DNA from: Parietichytrium sp. I65-24A
Lineage: Eukaryota > Sar > Bigyra > Thraustochytrida > Thraustochytriidae
NCBI GenBank assembly: GCA_012862575.1
Contig: BLSF01000004.1
Location: 496,001 to 560,000, forward strand
Direction of reading: 5' to 3'
Length of the DNA: 64,000 nt
The notes under the pieces were generated by a model that was given only the letters and a program-made list of their open reading frames with translations, was not told where the DNA came from and made no database searches. The position numbers were made by a program, and so were the translations under genes. Positions within the stretch are counted from its first letter, which is position 1, and every line of letters starts with the position of its first letter. Of this stretch, positions 51,535 to 62,028 are shown piece by piece.

Positions 51535-52894
51535 ACTTGCCGAATTTCGAAACCCTCTACTCGCTCACTCAACTTGGGTCGCGTTGTTTCGCTTTTTCTA
51601 ACAGCTACGAGTCTTCTCCTTCCTCCTTCTCCCCACTTTTGCGATTTTGGCCATTTTTGCCACTTTCGCCGAGAGGACTCCAACGGAGTGGCGAGCTGGG
51701 CTTACCTGTCTCTTCTATACTATTCGTTAGTAATGATGGGCGACTCGGGAAATCATCACGCTCAACGCATCTCGCGGGGGAATATGATTTGCCGGGCTCG
51801 GTATAGCACTTTAACGGCATCATCTCTAGAAGTGATGGGTTACTCATTCATATGGGAAAATGGTATAGAAGGAGAAGAACCCAATTAGGTAAGACCAGCG
51901 GCTAGGAGAAATTGCCTGAAGAACCCATTATCAATGAAGCTGGTTCTCCGCGAAGTTTAGTTTTGGAAATGCGCGTAGTCCTGCTTCCCAACTCGCTTTT
52001 GGCCAACGCAAACAGCCCAGTTAGTAGACGCTTTTATCATGGGGTCTATCTGAGCATCGTTCGAAGAACAGTGCTCATGCACGGACATACATATTCATCT
52101 CGATGGAGTTCAAAACGCATTTTCAGCGCTCTTCTTTTAAAATTAAGATAGTGCGAGGACCGGCCGACGGGGAAACGGAGGTAATGGTGACACACAATTC
52201 TTCACTTTCTGGGCTCTGATCCCAAAGCGCCTCTTCCATCTCACGCGCTCACTGTCCATTGAATGCTCTCGAGACCTCAGACCCTCGGGCGAAAAGAAAG
52301 TTCTTCTGTCAAATCAGAGCTTTCCAATTATCAATGGCTGCGCCAAAGTAGTAGTACTTGCATTCTCTTTCTGTCTCGAGACTCCCGTTGCCGTTCAGAA
52401 AGATCAACAACATGATGGCAAAGAGAATGGAAAAATGAAAGGAATGAAAAATGAAAATTGAAAATGGCTTGGAAGTCGTAGTAGCAAATTGCTAGGGCAG
52501 AGGAGTATCCTCGTGGAGGGAATGATTCGGAAATGATCCACCAAACCACCTTAACTCCTGCCTCGCAAGGGCTATACTCTCGGCTTGATAGTCTCTACCC
52601 CTCCACACCCATATTACAAACTACTTTCATCGCTAGTCGACATTACTCTGAACTTCTACGATGCAGAGTAATCTGCTTATCCAGTGCCTCACCCAGGGAC
52701 ATCTAGTAGTACTTCCAAGGCCAAAACAATAAGAGCGGAGCAGCAGTCGTGGCAGGAGCGGCACTGGGAGAAAGGCGGGGCCACCTCCTCCTTAAACCTC
52801 TTGGGGCGTGGCAGCAGACCACTCAGCGAGTCTTAACAGCGCTTAAAGGAGTGCTAGGCGGCGGAGAGCAGAGCGAGAGTGCGCGCGAAAGGGG

Positions 52895-52914
52895 TGAGAG
52901 CAGAGAGAGAGAGA
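52895..52914 (+). repeat. GA tract upstream of eRF1
   Basis: GA dinucleotide run in coding orientation about 130 bases before the eRF1 ATG. Confidence 0.6.
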
Positions 52915-53045
52915 CGAGGTATTGAGTTAGCGAGTTAGTGAGGGAGGAGAGGCCCCATTAGAGCGAGGGAAGAAATCCACTTGGAGTGCGCGCGTTCGCA
53001 GAGGAGGGAGGTAGCGTGTAGGTTGTAGAAAGGCGAGGAGGGAAG

Positions 53046-54413
53046 ATGTCGTCCGCAGCAGATGAGGAGCATGACAAAGGTATCGAGTTGTGGAAGATCA
53101 AAAAGCTGATCAAGAACCTCACGCTCGCAAGGGGAAATGGAACGAGTATGATTTCGCTCGTGATCCCGCCAAAGGATCAGATCTCCCGCGTGAATAAGAT
53201 GCTTACAGATGAGTTGGGCACGGCGAGCAACATCAAGTCCCGCGTGAATAGGCTGTCCGTGTTGTCTGCGATTACCAGTACCCAGCAGAGGCTCAAGCTG
53301 TACAACAGGGTGCCTGACAACGGCCTGGTGATCTATTGCGGGACTATTTTGACGGACGAGGGCAAAGAAAAGAAGGTCAACATCGACTTTGAGCCATTCA
53401 AACCGATCAACACGTCCCTGTATCTTTGTGACAACAAATTTCACACCGAGCCGCTCGCAGAACTTCTGCAAGACGACGACAAGTTTGGGTTCATTGTCAT
53501 GGATGGTCACGGCTGCCTTTTTGGTACTCTGAGCGGTAACAATCGCGAGATCCTGACTAAATTTAGCGTAGACCTTCCTAAGAAGCACGGTCGTGGTGGT
53601 CAGTCCGCGCTCCGTTTCGCGCGTCTCCGTCTTGAGAAGCGTCACAACTTTGTCCGCAAAGTAGCAGAGGTTGCTGTTCAGTGCTATATCACCAACGACA
53701 TGCCAAACGTGAAGGGCCTCATTCTTGCCGGATCCGCAGAGTTCAAGAATGTCCTTTCCGGCTCAGATCTGTTCGATCCTCGCTTGAAGGCGGTGGTGAT
53801 CAAGCTTGTTGATGTGTCTTACGGAGGTGAAAACGGGTTCAATCAGGCTATCGAGCTCTCTCAAGAAGCGCTTGTGAACGTCAAGTTTGTGCAGGAGAAG
53901 AAACTCATCACTGCATTCTTCGAGGAGATTTCCCAAGATACGGGCAAGTACTGCTACGGTATCAAGGACACGATGCAGGCGCTAGAGCTTGGAGCGGTAG
54001 AGACCTTGATTATCTGGGAAAACCTCGAGGTGAACCGCTTCGAACTCAAGAACAACCAAACAAATGACATCACGGTCAAGCTCTTGACTCCGGAGGAAGA
54101 GAAGGATGCCAAGCACTTTGTTTCTGCAGATGGTGTGGACCTGGAGGTGCAGGACAAGGTTCTGCTGGTTGAGTGGTTTGCGAATAACTACAAGCAGTAC
54201 GGAACCACCCTCGAGTTTGTCACCGACCGTTCTCAGGAGGGTTCGCAGTTCTGCAAAGGATTTGGTGGCTTCGGAGGCATTTTGCGGTGGAAGGTGGACT
54301 TTATTGCGATGGACCACACCGAGGTCGCGCAACAAATGTACGCCGAAGATGAAGACGATGAGGAGGCCGAAGACGACCCAAATGCAATTGACTGGGACGA
54401 CATTGGCTTCTAA
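53046..54413 (+). CDS. ETF1: Eukaryotic translation termination factor 1 (eRF1)
   Basis: A 455-residue protein aligning with eRF1 throughout. Stop-codon recognition elements are standard: [15 protein letters not shown] (in [15 protein letters not shown]) and YLCDNKF. The catalytic loop is [20 protein letters not shown] with GGQ. The M and C domains ([46 protein letters not shown]) are intact, and the acidic C-terminus is slightly longer than in animals. It reads all three stops in organisms with the standard code and acts with eRF3 to release the nascent chain. Single exon, GA tract upstream. Confidence 0.98.
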   Translation: MSSAADEEHDKGIELWKIKKLIKNLTLARGNGTSMISLVIPPKDQISRVNKMLTDELGTASNIKSRVNRLSVLSAITSTQQRLKLYNRVPDNGLVIYCGTILTDEGKEKKVNIDFEPFKPINTSLYLCDNKFHTEPLAELLQDDDKFGFIVMDGHGCLFGTLSGNNREILTKFSVDLPKKHGRGGQSALRFARLRLEKRHNFVRKVAEVAVQCYITNDMPNVKGLILAGSAEFKNVLSGSDLFDPRLKAVVIKLVDVSYGGENGFNQAIELSQEALVNVKFVQEKKLITAFFEEISQDTGKYCYGIKDTMQALELGAVETLIIWENLEVNRFELKNNQTNDITVKLLTPEEEKDAKHFVSADGVDLEVQDKVLLVEWFANNYKQYGTTLEFVTDRSQEGSQFCKGFGGFGGILRWKVDFIAMDHTEVAQQMYAEDEDDEEAEDDPNAIDWDDIGF

Positions 54414-55614
54414 ACTGTGACTGTGTTTATTTCAGGGTTTCGGCGGAACTTTGGGAGCTCTGCGTCCTGCCGAGACTTGTTCTACTTTTTCCCATCGAGT
54501 TGGCTCGTGGGCGACCTGGCTGGTCTACTAGTTGCGTGGTGCGTCGCGCGCTTCATTCAGCTCAGCTTAACCAAAAGAAATTAGAGAGAAAGATTCAAGA
54601 AAATTTGCCAATTATCTACCACTTTTAGTGAACGTACATTGCCTTCCCAATCACAGAGACGACCAGGAAACGAAACGCCCTGACTTGTCTGACTTCCACC
54701 CAGTTCTCAACATTGGCGCAGCTAGCCCTGTCTACGCCTTTCTAAGCACGGTGAAACCTCCGCCAAACTACCTTAACTTGTGATGCCACGCAATAGAATA
54801 GCTCCTAGCAGAGTACGCAGGCGTTACATTTCGGGCGGTAGAAGAGTTTAAAGTTAGCAGTATGACCTTTGCACAAACTCTCAGATTCATGTCCTTTGAT
54901 TCTGATTCTGGACTCGGAAGTTAATTCCAAAGAGCTCAAATAGTTGCAAGCCGAGAACGTTGTCTCGCGAACGAGCGCAAAGCGTGGGCGGCTCGAGCAC
55001 AGCTGAACGATAGCCCAGCAAGATCGCCCGAAAAAATCTCGCTCCCATCGCATTCTCTTCCCCCTCGCCATTCTTCATCCACCCTCGCTTCGTCATTGCC
55101 TCTTTCTTACTAACTAACAACAACGACGACACTGCTTCTAAGCAGGTCATCGCCATCCTGGCCTACCCAGGCCTAGCCCAGCGCCTGAGCCGCCTTTCCT
55201 CCTTAAACCGCTCTCCCTCTCCCTTCTCCCTTACACACCGTGGACATCCGTGGACTGCGTGCTAGCTAGGCTTTCGAAAGGGGAAACTACCTCTCTGCTC
55301 TCTCTGCCACTGTAAATTCTATTCTTCCACTCACGAGGAGCGTGTGTACGCACTGAGTGCCCTCACGGCCCTCTGCCACTCGCGCAGGTGTCCGCGCGCC
55401 CCGCGCCTCACAACAACTACGCTGTCCGCGTACTCTCTCTCTCTCTCTCTCTCCATCTGTCGATCTCCGTAATATACATCTTTGGTGTTTTCTCTTCGGC
55501 GCTGGCAGCCAGTCTCGACCCGGACGCGAGGACGCGAGGACGCGAGGACGCACAGGCGCGCAGAACGTTCGCGGAACAGAGCAACAGAGCGGGTAACGAT
55601 CGCGGAACAGCGCG
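54414..55614. other. Intergenic region between co-oriented genes
   Basis: 1.2 kb holding the eRF1 3' UTR and the promoter of the PH-filamin gene. A CT microsatellite (55433-55453) and a GGACGCGA tandem (55518-55554) precede the next ATG. No gene supported. Confidence 0.5.
55433..55453 (+). repeat. CT microsatellite upstream of PH-filamin gene
   Basis: About ten CT units, 160-180 bases before the ATG. Unlike other genes here, the pyrimidine strand is the coding strand. Confidence 0.75.
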
Positions 55615-58600
55615 ATGTCGTTCCTGTTTCGCAAGAAGGGGCGAAAGTCCGCGGACTCGGTGGCGTCCGCGGAGGAGGAGCCCTCGCGCCGGTCGTCCAA
55701 GCAGCAGAGCCACCGCGACCTGCGCCGCACGTCGGCCAACTCGCACCACCCGCACCAGCACCACCACCAGCAGCAGCAGCAGCAGCAGCAGCGGCCTGCC
55801 AGCGCGGGGCAGCAGCGGCCAGGGAGTACGCGGGGACATGCGGGAAACACTGGCGCAGGTGTCGCCCGCGGGAGCTTCACGGATGGGCAGTCGTTTAGAG
55901 CGCACGGTGCGCAGAGCCCGCCGCATCACTCGCCGCTGCACCAGCAGTCCTCGCCGCGGACCCCGGTAATGAACATGTTCGACGTGGCGCGGGAGGAGAA
56001 GCCCCCAGGGAAAGACGACACCGGCATACCGGAGGAGTGGGCTGCCAAGCCGAGCAGGGGCAGGAGGTTCACGGCCACGGCGCGCCCGGATTTGTTCAAA
56101 GAGGAGAACGACGATGCCGAGAGGGACGGGGAGCTCTCGGACGAAGAGGATGACGAGTTCGAGGTGCTGGGCCGCGCGCTCGAGAAGATGGAGAGGGCCG
56201 TGCAAGAGGCCGGCATCGAGGAGGAGGAGGAAGAGGAGGAGGAGAATGGGTTTCAGTTCTTTGCCGGACCCGCGCCAGGTCGCGGGGACGCGGCTTCCCG
56301 GCACTCGAAGAAGTCGGGCAAGTCGGGGCGGTCAGGGGCCTCCAAGAAGGGGAAAGGCAAGTTTTTCATTCCGGACAACTTTTGCATACGAGGCGAGCTG
56401 TACAAGAAGGGGGGCTGGAGGACGAACTGGAAGAAGCGAATTTTTGTGATTCAAGGACGAGCAGTCCGACTGGATTACTTTGCTTCACAGGACGATATCA
56501 TGAACGGGGAGCCTAAAGGCTCCATCAATCTCAGGGGCGCCATGTTGGAATTCGACGAGGTTCCTAAGAGACGCAAAAACGCCCACATTAATTCCGACTT
56601 CGTCTTTTACATCAAAGAGAGGGGCGGGAATCAGCGAAAGTTTGAGCTGGCCGCCGAGAACGCTGAAGAGATGGACAGATGGGTTACCTTCCTCCAGCAC
56701 ATTTTCATTATGCAAGAAGAATTCAAACGCCAACATCCGCGGCCCAAAACGAGCGGCGGCGGTACGTCAGCCATGGCGGAAGAAGTCGTCAATGACGAGG
56801 AGGAATCGGAGAAATACGACGAAGCTCAAAATTGGGTGGCTTTTGGTCCCGGCCTGTACGAAGGGCGCATTGGTCAACAGACGTCTTTTACAGTTCAAGC
56901 GAAGGACGTCTTTGGGAACAACCTACCGAGCGCAGGGCATCTTCGTCCCAGCGTGGTGCTCGAAAGCCAAGATTTGCATTATGACGTGAACTTGGTGGAC
57001 AACGAGGATGGCACTTTCACCGCAACATATTGTCCAACAAAATCTGGAGACTACGAGCTCACAATCATGCTTGGTGACTATGACATTTACGGAAGTCCGT
57101 ACCACCCCACCATTTTGCCGGCGCCAGTGTGCACGACGCACTGCGTGGCAGATGGAGTTGGCCTTTTGTGCGCGATCATTGATCACCCGAATGAATTCGT
57201 AATCTATCCAAAGAACGAATTCGACGAACCAAGTGATCCTTCCGAGGACCTGGAATTCCAAGTAACTTTAGCACCGCCTTTGATACTAGACAGTATCACG
57301 AAAAGTCACGACGGGTCGTACCGTGTAAAGTACAAGGTGGTATGTACCGTCGACGAGCTCAGAGTGCTGCAGGCAGACAACGAGTGTCTCTCGGCAAGCA
57401 TCTCTGTAACTTTAAACGACAATAGATTCAAGCTAGAAATGCTTCGGCACATTAAGGGATCGCCCTTCACCCCGGGGATCGCCGCGTCTCTTAATCCTGA
57501 AGACCTTGCCGCCGCCTACACTGCTTCTGAGTTTTCGAAACTGCTGGGCGACGGTAGCCTGCGCGGAGCCAAGGCATCCGATCACAAAAATCCGTTTGTG
57601 ACGTTTTCGAAAATGCTCCGCAACAGCGGACTGCTCAATATGCCCGCAGAACGTGCCAACACAGCGCCGGGCTCGCCGCAGTCTGGCCACGAGTCCCTTC
57701 CGGAAGCCCCAGGAGCCACTGAAGAGCTCGGCGAAGTTGATGGTCAATCAGAGGACGAGGAGGAAGCAAACACATACAACGGGCCACCGTCTTTTCGCCC
57801 GACGTTTGAGGACACTCGCTCACAGATGAGTTTCCCATCGGCAGGCGGTAGAGACATTCGCAATATGCCTCGCAATGAGCACGAGCCTACTCAACCTCAG
57901 ACGTCATACCCGTCTTACTTTCCTACTTATGCTCAACAACAATCGCAGCAGCCACCTCGTTCCCATCCGCAAATGAACGGTCTCTCCGGCTATGAAAACG
58001 GGGCCCCTCAGTTCTCAGTCGGGGAAGACAGGTCTAGAGAGTGGAGTCCACGGGGACCTGAGGCCAGCTTGGTGCAAGAGTCATTGGAGGATCGGGTGAA
58101 GGACATTGCGCGCGAAAAGGAGGAGCTCATTCGTAAGCGGCGGGAGCTAGATGAAAGCCGGCTTTTGATCGACGAACAAGTGCGCAGAATGGCCGAGATC
58201 GGGCAAAGAGTGCACGCCGATTCGGAGCGTGTCATCGAAGAAGCTCGTCGAATCACAGAAAGTTCCGCTCCTTCGCTTCGCAATTCAGAGCATTTTGAGG
58301 TGAATGGCCAAGGCTCAGTGAACCAAGGTCGTCCAGCAGTAAAGCCACAATCCTCTCCCAAACAAGCTCCTGGGGCTAGCCAAGCAGGAGGCGCCAACAA
58401 CTTGCTGATTTTTGATAAAGCGCTCATTGCGCTTCTGGACAAGCATGCCGTAGTGCTGAGCCGGGTGTTTGAGTTTTACAAAGGGGAGAACGGAACCAAC
58501 GCTGTGCAGCTCTCGGATATCATTAAACTTGCGCAAGACTATGATATCACCCCTACCTTCATCTCCCGCAAGGAAATACGGGAGGTGTATCAAGATGTGC

Positions 58601-58827
58601 AAAACCGTTTTCAGGAGGCCATGTACAGCCTCTCATACGAATCTTTTGTGGAGGTCTTGGCGAACATTGCGGTGCACTCTCTTTCAAAGCCTATGTTTGC
58701 GCATTTGTATTCGACCAATCTTTCCAAAGTCAATGTGTTGCTCTCCATGTGGGGTCTTGCTGACCCCGTCAAGCTCTCCGAAATTCAAGAGGAGAAGAGC
58801 CGCCAGGAGGAAAAGCTCATCTTCTAA
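55615..58827 (+). CDS. PolyQ protein with PH domain, filamin repeat(s) and coiled coil
   Basis: A 1070-residue protein. Residues 43-60 are His/Gln-rich with eight consecutive Gln; 165-210 are strongly acidic. Residues about 253-365 form a PH domain (CIRGELYKKGG, NWKKRIFVIQGRAVRLDYF, ending in the helix MDRWVTFLQHIF with its conserved Trp). Residues about 403-500 are a filamin/ABP280 repeat (FTVQAKDVFGNNL, VDNEDGTFTATYCPTKSGDY, GSPYHPTILP); a second more diverged one may follow to about 620 (HDGSYRVKYKV, IKGSPFTPGI). A Pro/Ser/Gln-rich linker and a coiled coil (about 820-880) precede a helical C-terminal domain. Inferred: a phosphoinositide-binding cytoskeletal or trafficking adaptor. The exact family is not recognised. 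Confidence 0.83.
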   Translation: MSFLFRKKGRKSADSVASAEEEPSRRSSKQQSHRDLRRTSANSHHPHQHHHQQQQQQQQRPASAGQQRPGSTRGHAGNTGAGVARGSFTDGQSFRAHGAQSPPHHSPLHQQSSPRTPVMNMFDVAREEKPPGKDDTGIPEEWAAKPSRGRRFTATARPDLFKEENDDAERDGELSDEEDDEFEVLGRALEKMERAVQEAGIEEEEEEEEENGFQFFAGPAPGRGDAASRHSKKSGKSGRSGASKKGKGKFFIPDNFCIRGELYKKGGWRTNWKKRIFVIQGRAVRLDYFASQDDIMNGEPKGSINLRGAMLEFDEVPKRRKNAHINSDFVFYIKERGGNQRKFELAAENAEEMDRWVTFLQHIFIMQEEFKRQHPRPKTSGGGTSAMAEEVVNDEEESEKYDEAQNWVAFGPGLYEGRIGQQTSFTVQAKDVFGNNLPSAGHLRPSVVLESQDLHYDVNLVDNEDGTFTATYCPTKSGDYELTIMLGDYDIYGSPYHPTILPAPVCTTHCVADGVGLLCAIIDHPNEFVIYPKNEFDEPSDPSEDLEFQVTLAPPLILDSITKSHDGSYRVKYKVVCTVDELRVLQADNECLSASISVTLNDNRFKLEMLRHIKGSPFTPGIAASLNPEDLAAAYTASEFSKLLGDGSLRGAKASDHKNPFVTFSKMLRNSGLLNMPAERANTAPGSPQSGHESLPEAPGATEELGEVDGQSEDEEEANTYNGPPSFRPTFEDTRSQMSFPSAGGRDIRNMPRNEHEPTQPQTSYPSYFPTYAQQQSQQPPRSHPQMNGLSGYENGAPQFSVGEDRSREWSPRGPEASLVQESLEDRVKDIAREKEELIRKRRELDESRLLIDEQVRRMAEIGQRVHADSERVIEEARRITESSAPSLRNSEHFEVNGQGSVNQGRPAVKPQSSPKQAPGASQAGGANNLLIFDKALIALLDKHAVVLSRVFEFYKGENGTNAVQLSDIIKLAQDYDITPTFISRKEIREVYQDVQNRFQEAMYSLSYESFVEVLANIAVHSLSKPMFAHLYSTNLSKVNVLLSMWGLADPVKLSEIQEEKSRQEEKLIF

Positions 58828-59231
58828 ACTTTCCTTTTTAAAGATATAGAATTCAGGTGCCGGTACTGTTACTTGTACCGCTGTGTTTCATCATGAAGGT
58901 CCTTCGGATCACGAATGTACAACCAATTTTCTTCTCGTTTGAACTATTGTGTTTCTGGTTCGGCAGTCGTTTCTTTTCCCTTGTGTCTGCAGCTTTATGC
59001 CGACAAACAGTTTTCTGGTTTGGCAGAATTTAGGACGGAGTTCTAGGATCCGAAAACAAACAGGACTGTGTTGGTCGAACTTTGACGGATGTTGTATTCT
59101 TTTAATCTCAGCTATTGTTGTATATCCAAATAAAATAAAAGATCTCAGTCGGTAAGCGCCAAGGGAGACTATTTCTTTTCATGTACACAAAGGTCACACT
59201 TTGGGCTCTTTGGGGTAGTTAGAATGGTGCG
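58828..59231. other. 3' region between convergent genes
   Basis: Shared downstream DNA of the PH-filamin gene and CYB5D2. The poly-A signal pair listed separately falls here. Confidence 0.5.
59129..59139 (+). terminator. Overlapping AATAAA poly-A signals
   Basis: Two AATAAA hexamers sharing one base, about 300 bases after the PH-filamin stop. Plausible cleavage/polyadenylation signal for that gene. Confidence 0.4.
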
Positions 59232-60020
59232 CTACTTGGGTTGAAGGATGCAAACGTCGTCTTCTGGGTCGCAGCCGTTGTAGACCTTGTATTTTTCAGT
59301 GTCGAGTTTGGCCTTTTCAAGTTCTACACAGCAGCATCGGTTCTGTTTGGCAGCCGGGACGTACAGAATTCGAGGCACTAATTTGGATGTCGGTTTCCGG
59401 TGCTTGAGCAACCCATCGTGACACCACAGCTTGGAACCGTTTTCTTTCGTCCATTGAGAATTGCAGCCCGGAAACTCCACCTGGAAAGATTTTAGCTCTT
59501 TCTTCGACTCGTCGACCTTGAGCGGTATCTTTTGCAACTCCAAGAGTTCCGCAGAGGGCTGCCCTTTCAAATTGTAATACCTGCCTTCCAGCTTCCCGAC
59601 GTAGGTGTATGTCAGGTGAGATTCGTAGAATTTGAGCCACCCAAAGATAGAATTGATTTGTCCATCCTCCATGTCGGCGATGTAGTCCTCAGAGACGCCC
59701 TCAAAGGTCCCCGTGGAGAACGCCCTGCTCGCATCTTTCCCCACAAAATATTCATATCCACCACCAGGTTTGTAGTGTTCTGCGTCCGTTACATCAAATA
59801 CTTTACCCATTATCGCAAGGTACCTTTTCGGCTCCTGCACTCCGTCAAATTTGGCTAGCTGATCGGGCGTGAAGATGTTGACCTCCACCCTGGGATCTGG
59901 AAGCAAAAGCGCCACCACCACCCCCAAGAGCATGTACACATACCACGACGCATAGAGCCTCGTTACTTCCGCCTTGGAGGGCTCCTTCGGAGCGTCATTT
60001 TGCTTCTTCTCCGCGCTCAT
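59232..60020 (-). CDS. CYB5D2: Cytochrome b5 domain protein 2 / neuferricin (MAPR family)
   Basis: A 262-residue protein from the ATG at 60020 (MSAEKKQNDAPKEPSKAEVT); the in-frame upstream stretch is an AGC-repeat-encoded Ala run without ATG. A membrane anchor lies at about 23-41. Residues 48-150 are a MAPR cytochrome-b5-like domain: FTPDQLAKFDGVQEPKRYLA, GKVFDVTDAEHYKPGGGYEYF (with the Tyr that replaces a heme-binding His in the family) and DASRAF. The C-terminal half keeps the neuferricin pattern CNSQWTKENGSKLWC, VPRILYVP and CCC. Family members bind heme and affect cytochrome P450 or neural differentiation. Here probably an ER or secretory membrane heme protein. Confidence 0.92.
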   Translation of the reverse strand: MSAEKKQNDAPKEPSKAEVTRLYASWYVYMLLGVVVALLLPDPRVEVNIFTPDQLAKFDGVQEPKRYLAIMGKVFDVTDAEHYKPGGGYEYFVGKDASRAFSTGTFEGVSEDYIADMEDGQINSIFGWLKFYESHLTYTYVGKLEGRYYNLKGQPSAELLELQKIPLKVDESKKELKSFQVEFPGCNSQWTKENGSKLWCHDGLLKHRKPTSKLVPRILYVPAAKQNRCCCVELEKAKLDTEKYKVYNGCDPEDDVCILQPK

Positions 60021-60123
60021 TTCTCTTCCACGAGCGTTCCACAGGGCCGCTTCAAAGTTGCCTACAACGCTCTCAAACCGATCCAGCGGCCGCTCAACTC
60101 TAGCTAGCTCTCGCACTGACAAC

Positions 60124-60150
60124 GCTGCTGCTGCTGCTGCTGCTGCTGCT
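60124..60150 (-). repeat. GCT trinucleotide repeat in CYB5D2 leader
   Basis: Nine perfect GCT units on the plus strand (AGC on the coding strand), about 105-130 bases before the CYB5D2 ATG. Confidence 0.85.
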
Positions 60151-61150
60151 AGGCCTGGCACGAGATTGGCGCAGGGACAAGGAGGTGCCTCCACTTGAAT
60201 CGTTTCAGCTGTTCCTTTCCTCGCAGAGTTGGCTTTCGACGTTGGGAGCTCTGACAGCTCTGACGCTCATGTCGTGGTTGATCGCGCCACGCTTTTCCTT
60301 ACGACCCACTCAGCCATGTACACGTATCTGTACAGCGTATAACATAACAAAGCTTCTAAGTTTTCCATGTCAGAAGATGTCAGAAGAAGAAGATCTATCT
60401 GGCCGTATCTACCTGAAAAATCGAGGCCGAAGACGAGTTGCGAATTGCGGGTTGCGAGCTGCGTATTGCGGCGGCGCCCGACATACGCTGCCAATGCCAT
60501 GTTGTTGTTGTTGGCGGTCCTCATGCGCCCTGCATCGATGCCAGCTCCTTCTCCACTGTACAGAACCGGTACTCGAGCACTCGGTCGCGGTACTCACGTG
60601 CCAGTACCGTACGCGGCGAGCCTCAGGATGGGATTTTACGTTTCGGAATCATAAACTTATCATTTTTCTGCATGGATTGTTGCTGTGGGTTCGCGTCTTC
60701 GTCACTATCAGATTCATTCGTTCCGTTCCGTCTCTAGAAATTATAACGGACCTATTCACCGTCAATCAATGAATCAATTAATTTTAATCAGACTGAAGTG
60801 AGTTCCTCTTGATCTCAAACTGGGATTATTGTTTACTGACTGTGAGCAAAAAATAAACAGCACAAGTCTTGCAACTCATACGAATGTGAAGACTTATGTG
60901 AAGACTCTTCCTTGGCCTCGTAATGCCTCGTAGTAATGATTCTAAGCACGACGTGATTCAGTTATAGCACCACATAGTTGACGGGCTAATGAGCAGCATT
61001 GCTCTGCGATGCGAGGTTCCGTTTTGCGAGGGGCGTTCTCTCGAAAGAATTAGTACTACCGATATTACTATCAACTGATAGTCTAACTTTCATCAAAGTA
61101 TTTGCTAAAACACCTCAGTCTTCGGAAGATGGAACAGAGAGCTGCTCTTC

Positions 61151-61171
61151 AGGGTTAGGGTAGGGTGCGGG
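61151..61171. promoter_or_regulatory. Telomere-like motif upstream of RPS23
   Basis: AGGGTTAGGGTAGGGTGCGGG, about 375-395 bases before the ATG. It shares the core GGGTTAGGGTAG and the trailing GGTGCGGG with the motif upstream of RPL38. Confidence 0.45.
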
Positions 61172-61460
61172 CTTTCCTGTGGAGGGGAACAAAGGATCAA
61201 TTAAACCGCACTGCCCCAACCAACACTAAATTATACCCAAAAAGCGGAAGTACACCTTAGCACCGTTCGCGATCATTCCCTGGCGAAGAGGACTGGCAGA
61301 GAGGACTCGCCTAGCTGCGACTACCCCCTGCGGTAGCGTCTAGGCAGAGGCGGCAGGGAGCTGCGGAGGCAGGGAGTTAGCTCTCCGCTATCATGATCTT
61401 AGGAGGTGGGTGGTAGCGGCGTGGCCAGCGCGGCGCGTAAGGAAATTTGTTGGAGCGAAA

Positions 61461-61487
61461 AGAGAGAGAGAGAGAGAGGGAGAGAGA
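61461..61487 (+). repeat. GA tract upstream of RPS23
   Basis: Near-perfect GA run in coding orientation, 60-86 bases before the ATG. Confidence 0.75.
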
Positions 61488-61546
61488 CGAGGAGATTGTG
61501 TTTGGGATCGGAGACGTGAGCAGACAGAGCATATCGCACGGGCAAG

Positions 61547-61975
61547 ATGGGCAAGCCACAGGGTATCAGAACTGGACGCAAGCTGCGCATGCACAGGCGT
61601 GCGCAGCGCTGGGCGAAGAAGGCGTTCGCAAAGGCTCACAGCAACACCAAGTACAACTTGCCGATGGCTGGTGCGACCATGTCCAAGGGCATCGTGCTCG
61701 AGAAGATTGGAATTGAGGCAAAGCAGCCTAACTCTGCTATCCGTAAGTCGGTCCGTGTGCAGCTGATCAAGAACGGTAAAAAGATTGCGGCTTTCGTGCC
61801 ACGCGATGGTTGCTTGAACTATGTGGACGAAAACGATGAAGTGCTCATTGCTGGTTTCGGTCGCTCCGGTCACGCTTTGGGAGATATTCCGGGAGTGCGT
61901 TTCAAGGTCGTCAAGGTAGCTGGTGTGTCTCTCTGGGCGCTCTACAGGGAGAAGAAGGAGAAGCCACGTAACTAA
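61547..61975 (+). CDS. RPS23: 40S ribosomal protein S23 (uS12)
   Basis: A 142-residue protein matching uS12 along its length: [37 protein letters not shown] (the decoding-centre loop with the Pro hydroxylated in other eukaryotes), [40 protein letters not shown] and [18 protein letters not shown] segment after residue 30 ([17 protein letters not shown]) differs from animal sequences. uS12 monitors codon-anticodon geometry in the 40S subunit. Single exon, unlike RPL38. Its leader holds a GA tract and its promoter a telomere-like motif. Confidence 0.98.
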   Translation: MGKPQGIRTGRKLRMHRRAQRWAKKAFAKAHSNTKYNLPMAGATMSKGIVLEKIGIEAKQPNSAIRKSVRVQLIKNGKKIAAFVPRDGCLNYVDENDEVLIAGFGRSGHALGDIPGVRFKVVKVAGVSLWALYREKKEKPRN

Positions 61976-62028
61976 GAAACATATTTTCAAATTGTCTGCG
62001 AACACTTTTTAGCTTCCATCATTTCAAA

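Larger units (their letters stand above)
51416..53045. other. Intergenic region between divergent CFAP57 and eRF1
   Basis: 1.6 kb. Includes a CT/CA microsatellite (51487-51534) near CFAP57 and a GA run (52895-52914) near eRF1. The middle (51720-52330) has open stretches that may be decayed coding DNA, but no family was recognised. Confidence 0.45.
60021..61546. other. Intergenic region between divergent CYB5D2 and RPS23
   Basis: 1.5 kb. Holds a CTG/AGC trinucleotide run (60124-60150) in the CYB5D2 leader, GTAC motifs (60568-60612), the telomere-like motif and the GA tract of RPS23. No gene. Confidence 0.5.

Noticed and set aside
51720-52150. Possible gene upstream of eRF1
   Set aside because: Open stretches of about 80 codons with no recognisable domain and no consistent start or splice sites.
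60021-60194. Poly-Ala N-terminal extension of CYB5D2
   Set aside because: No ATG in this stretch; the Ala run comes from an AGC trinucleotide repeat in the leader.
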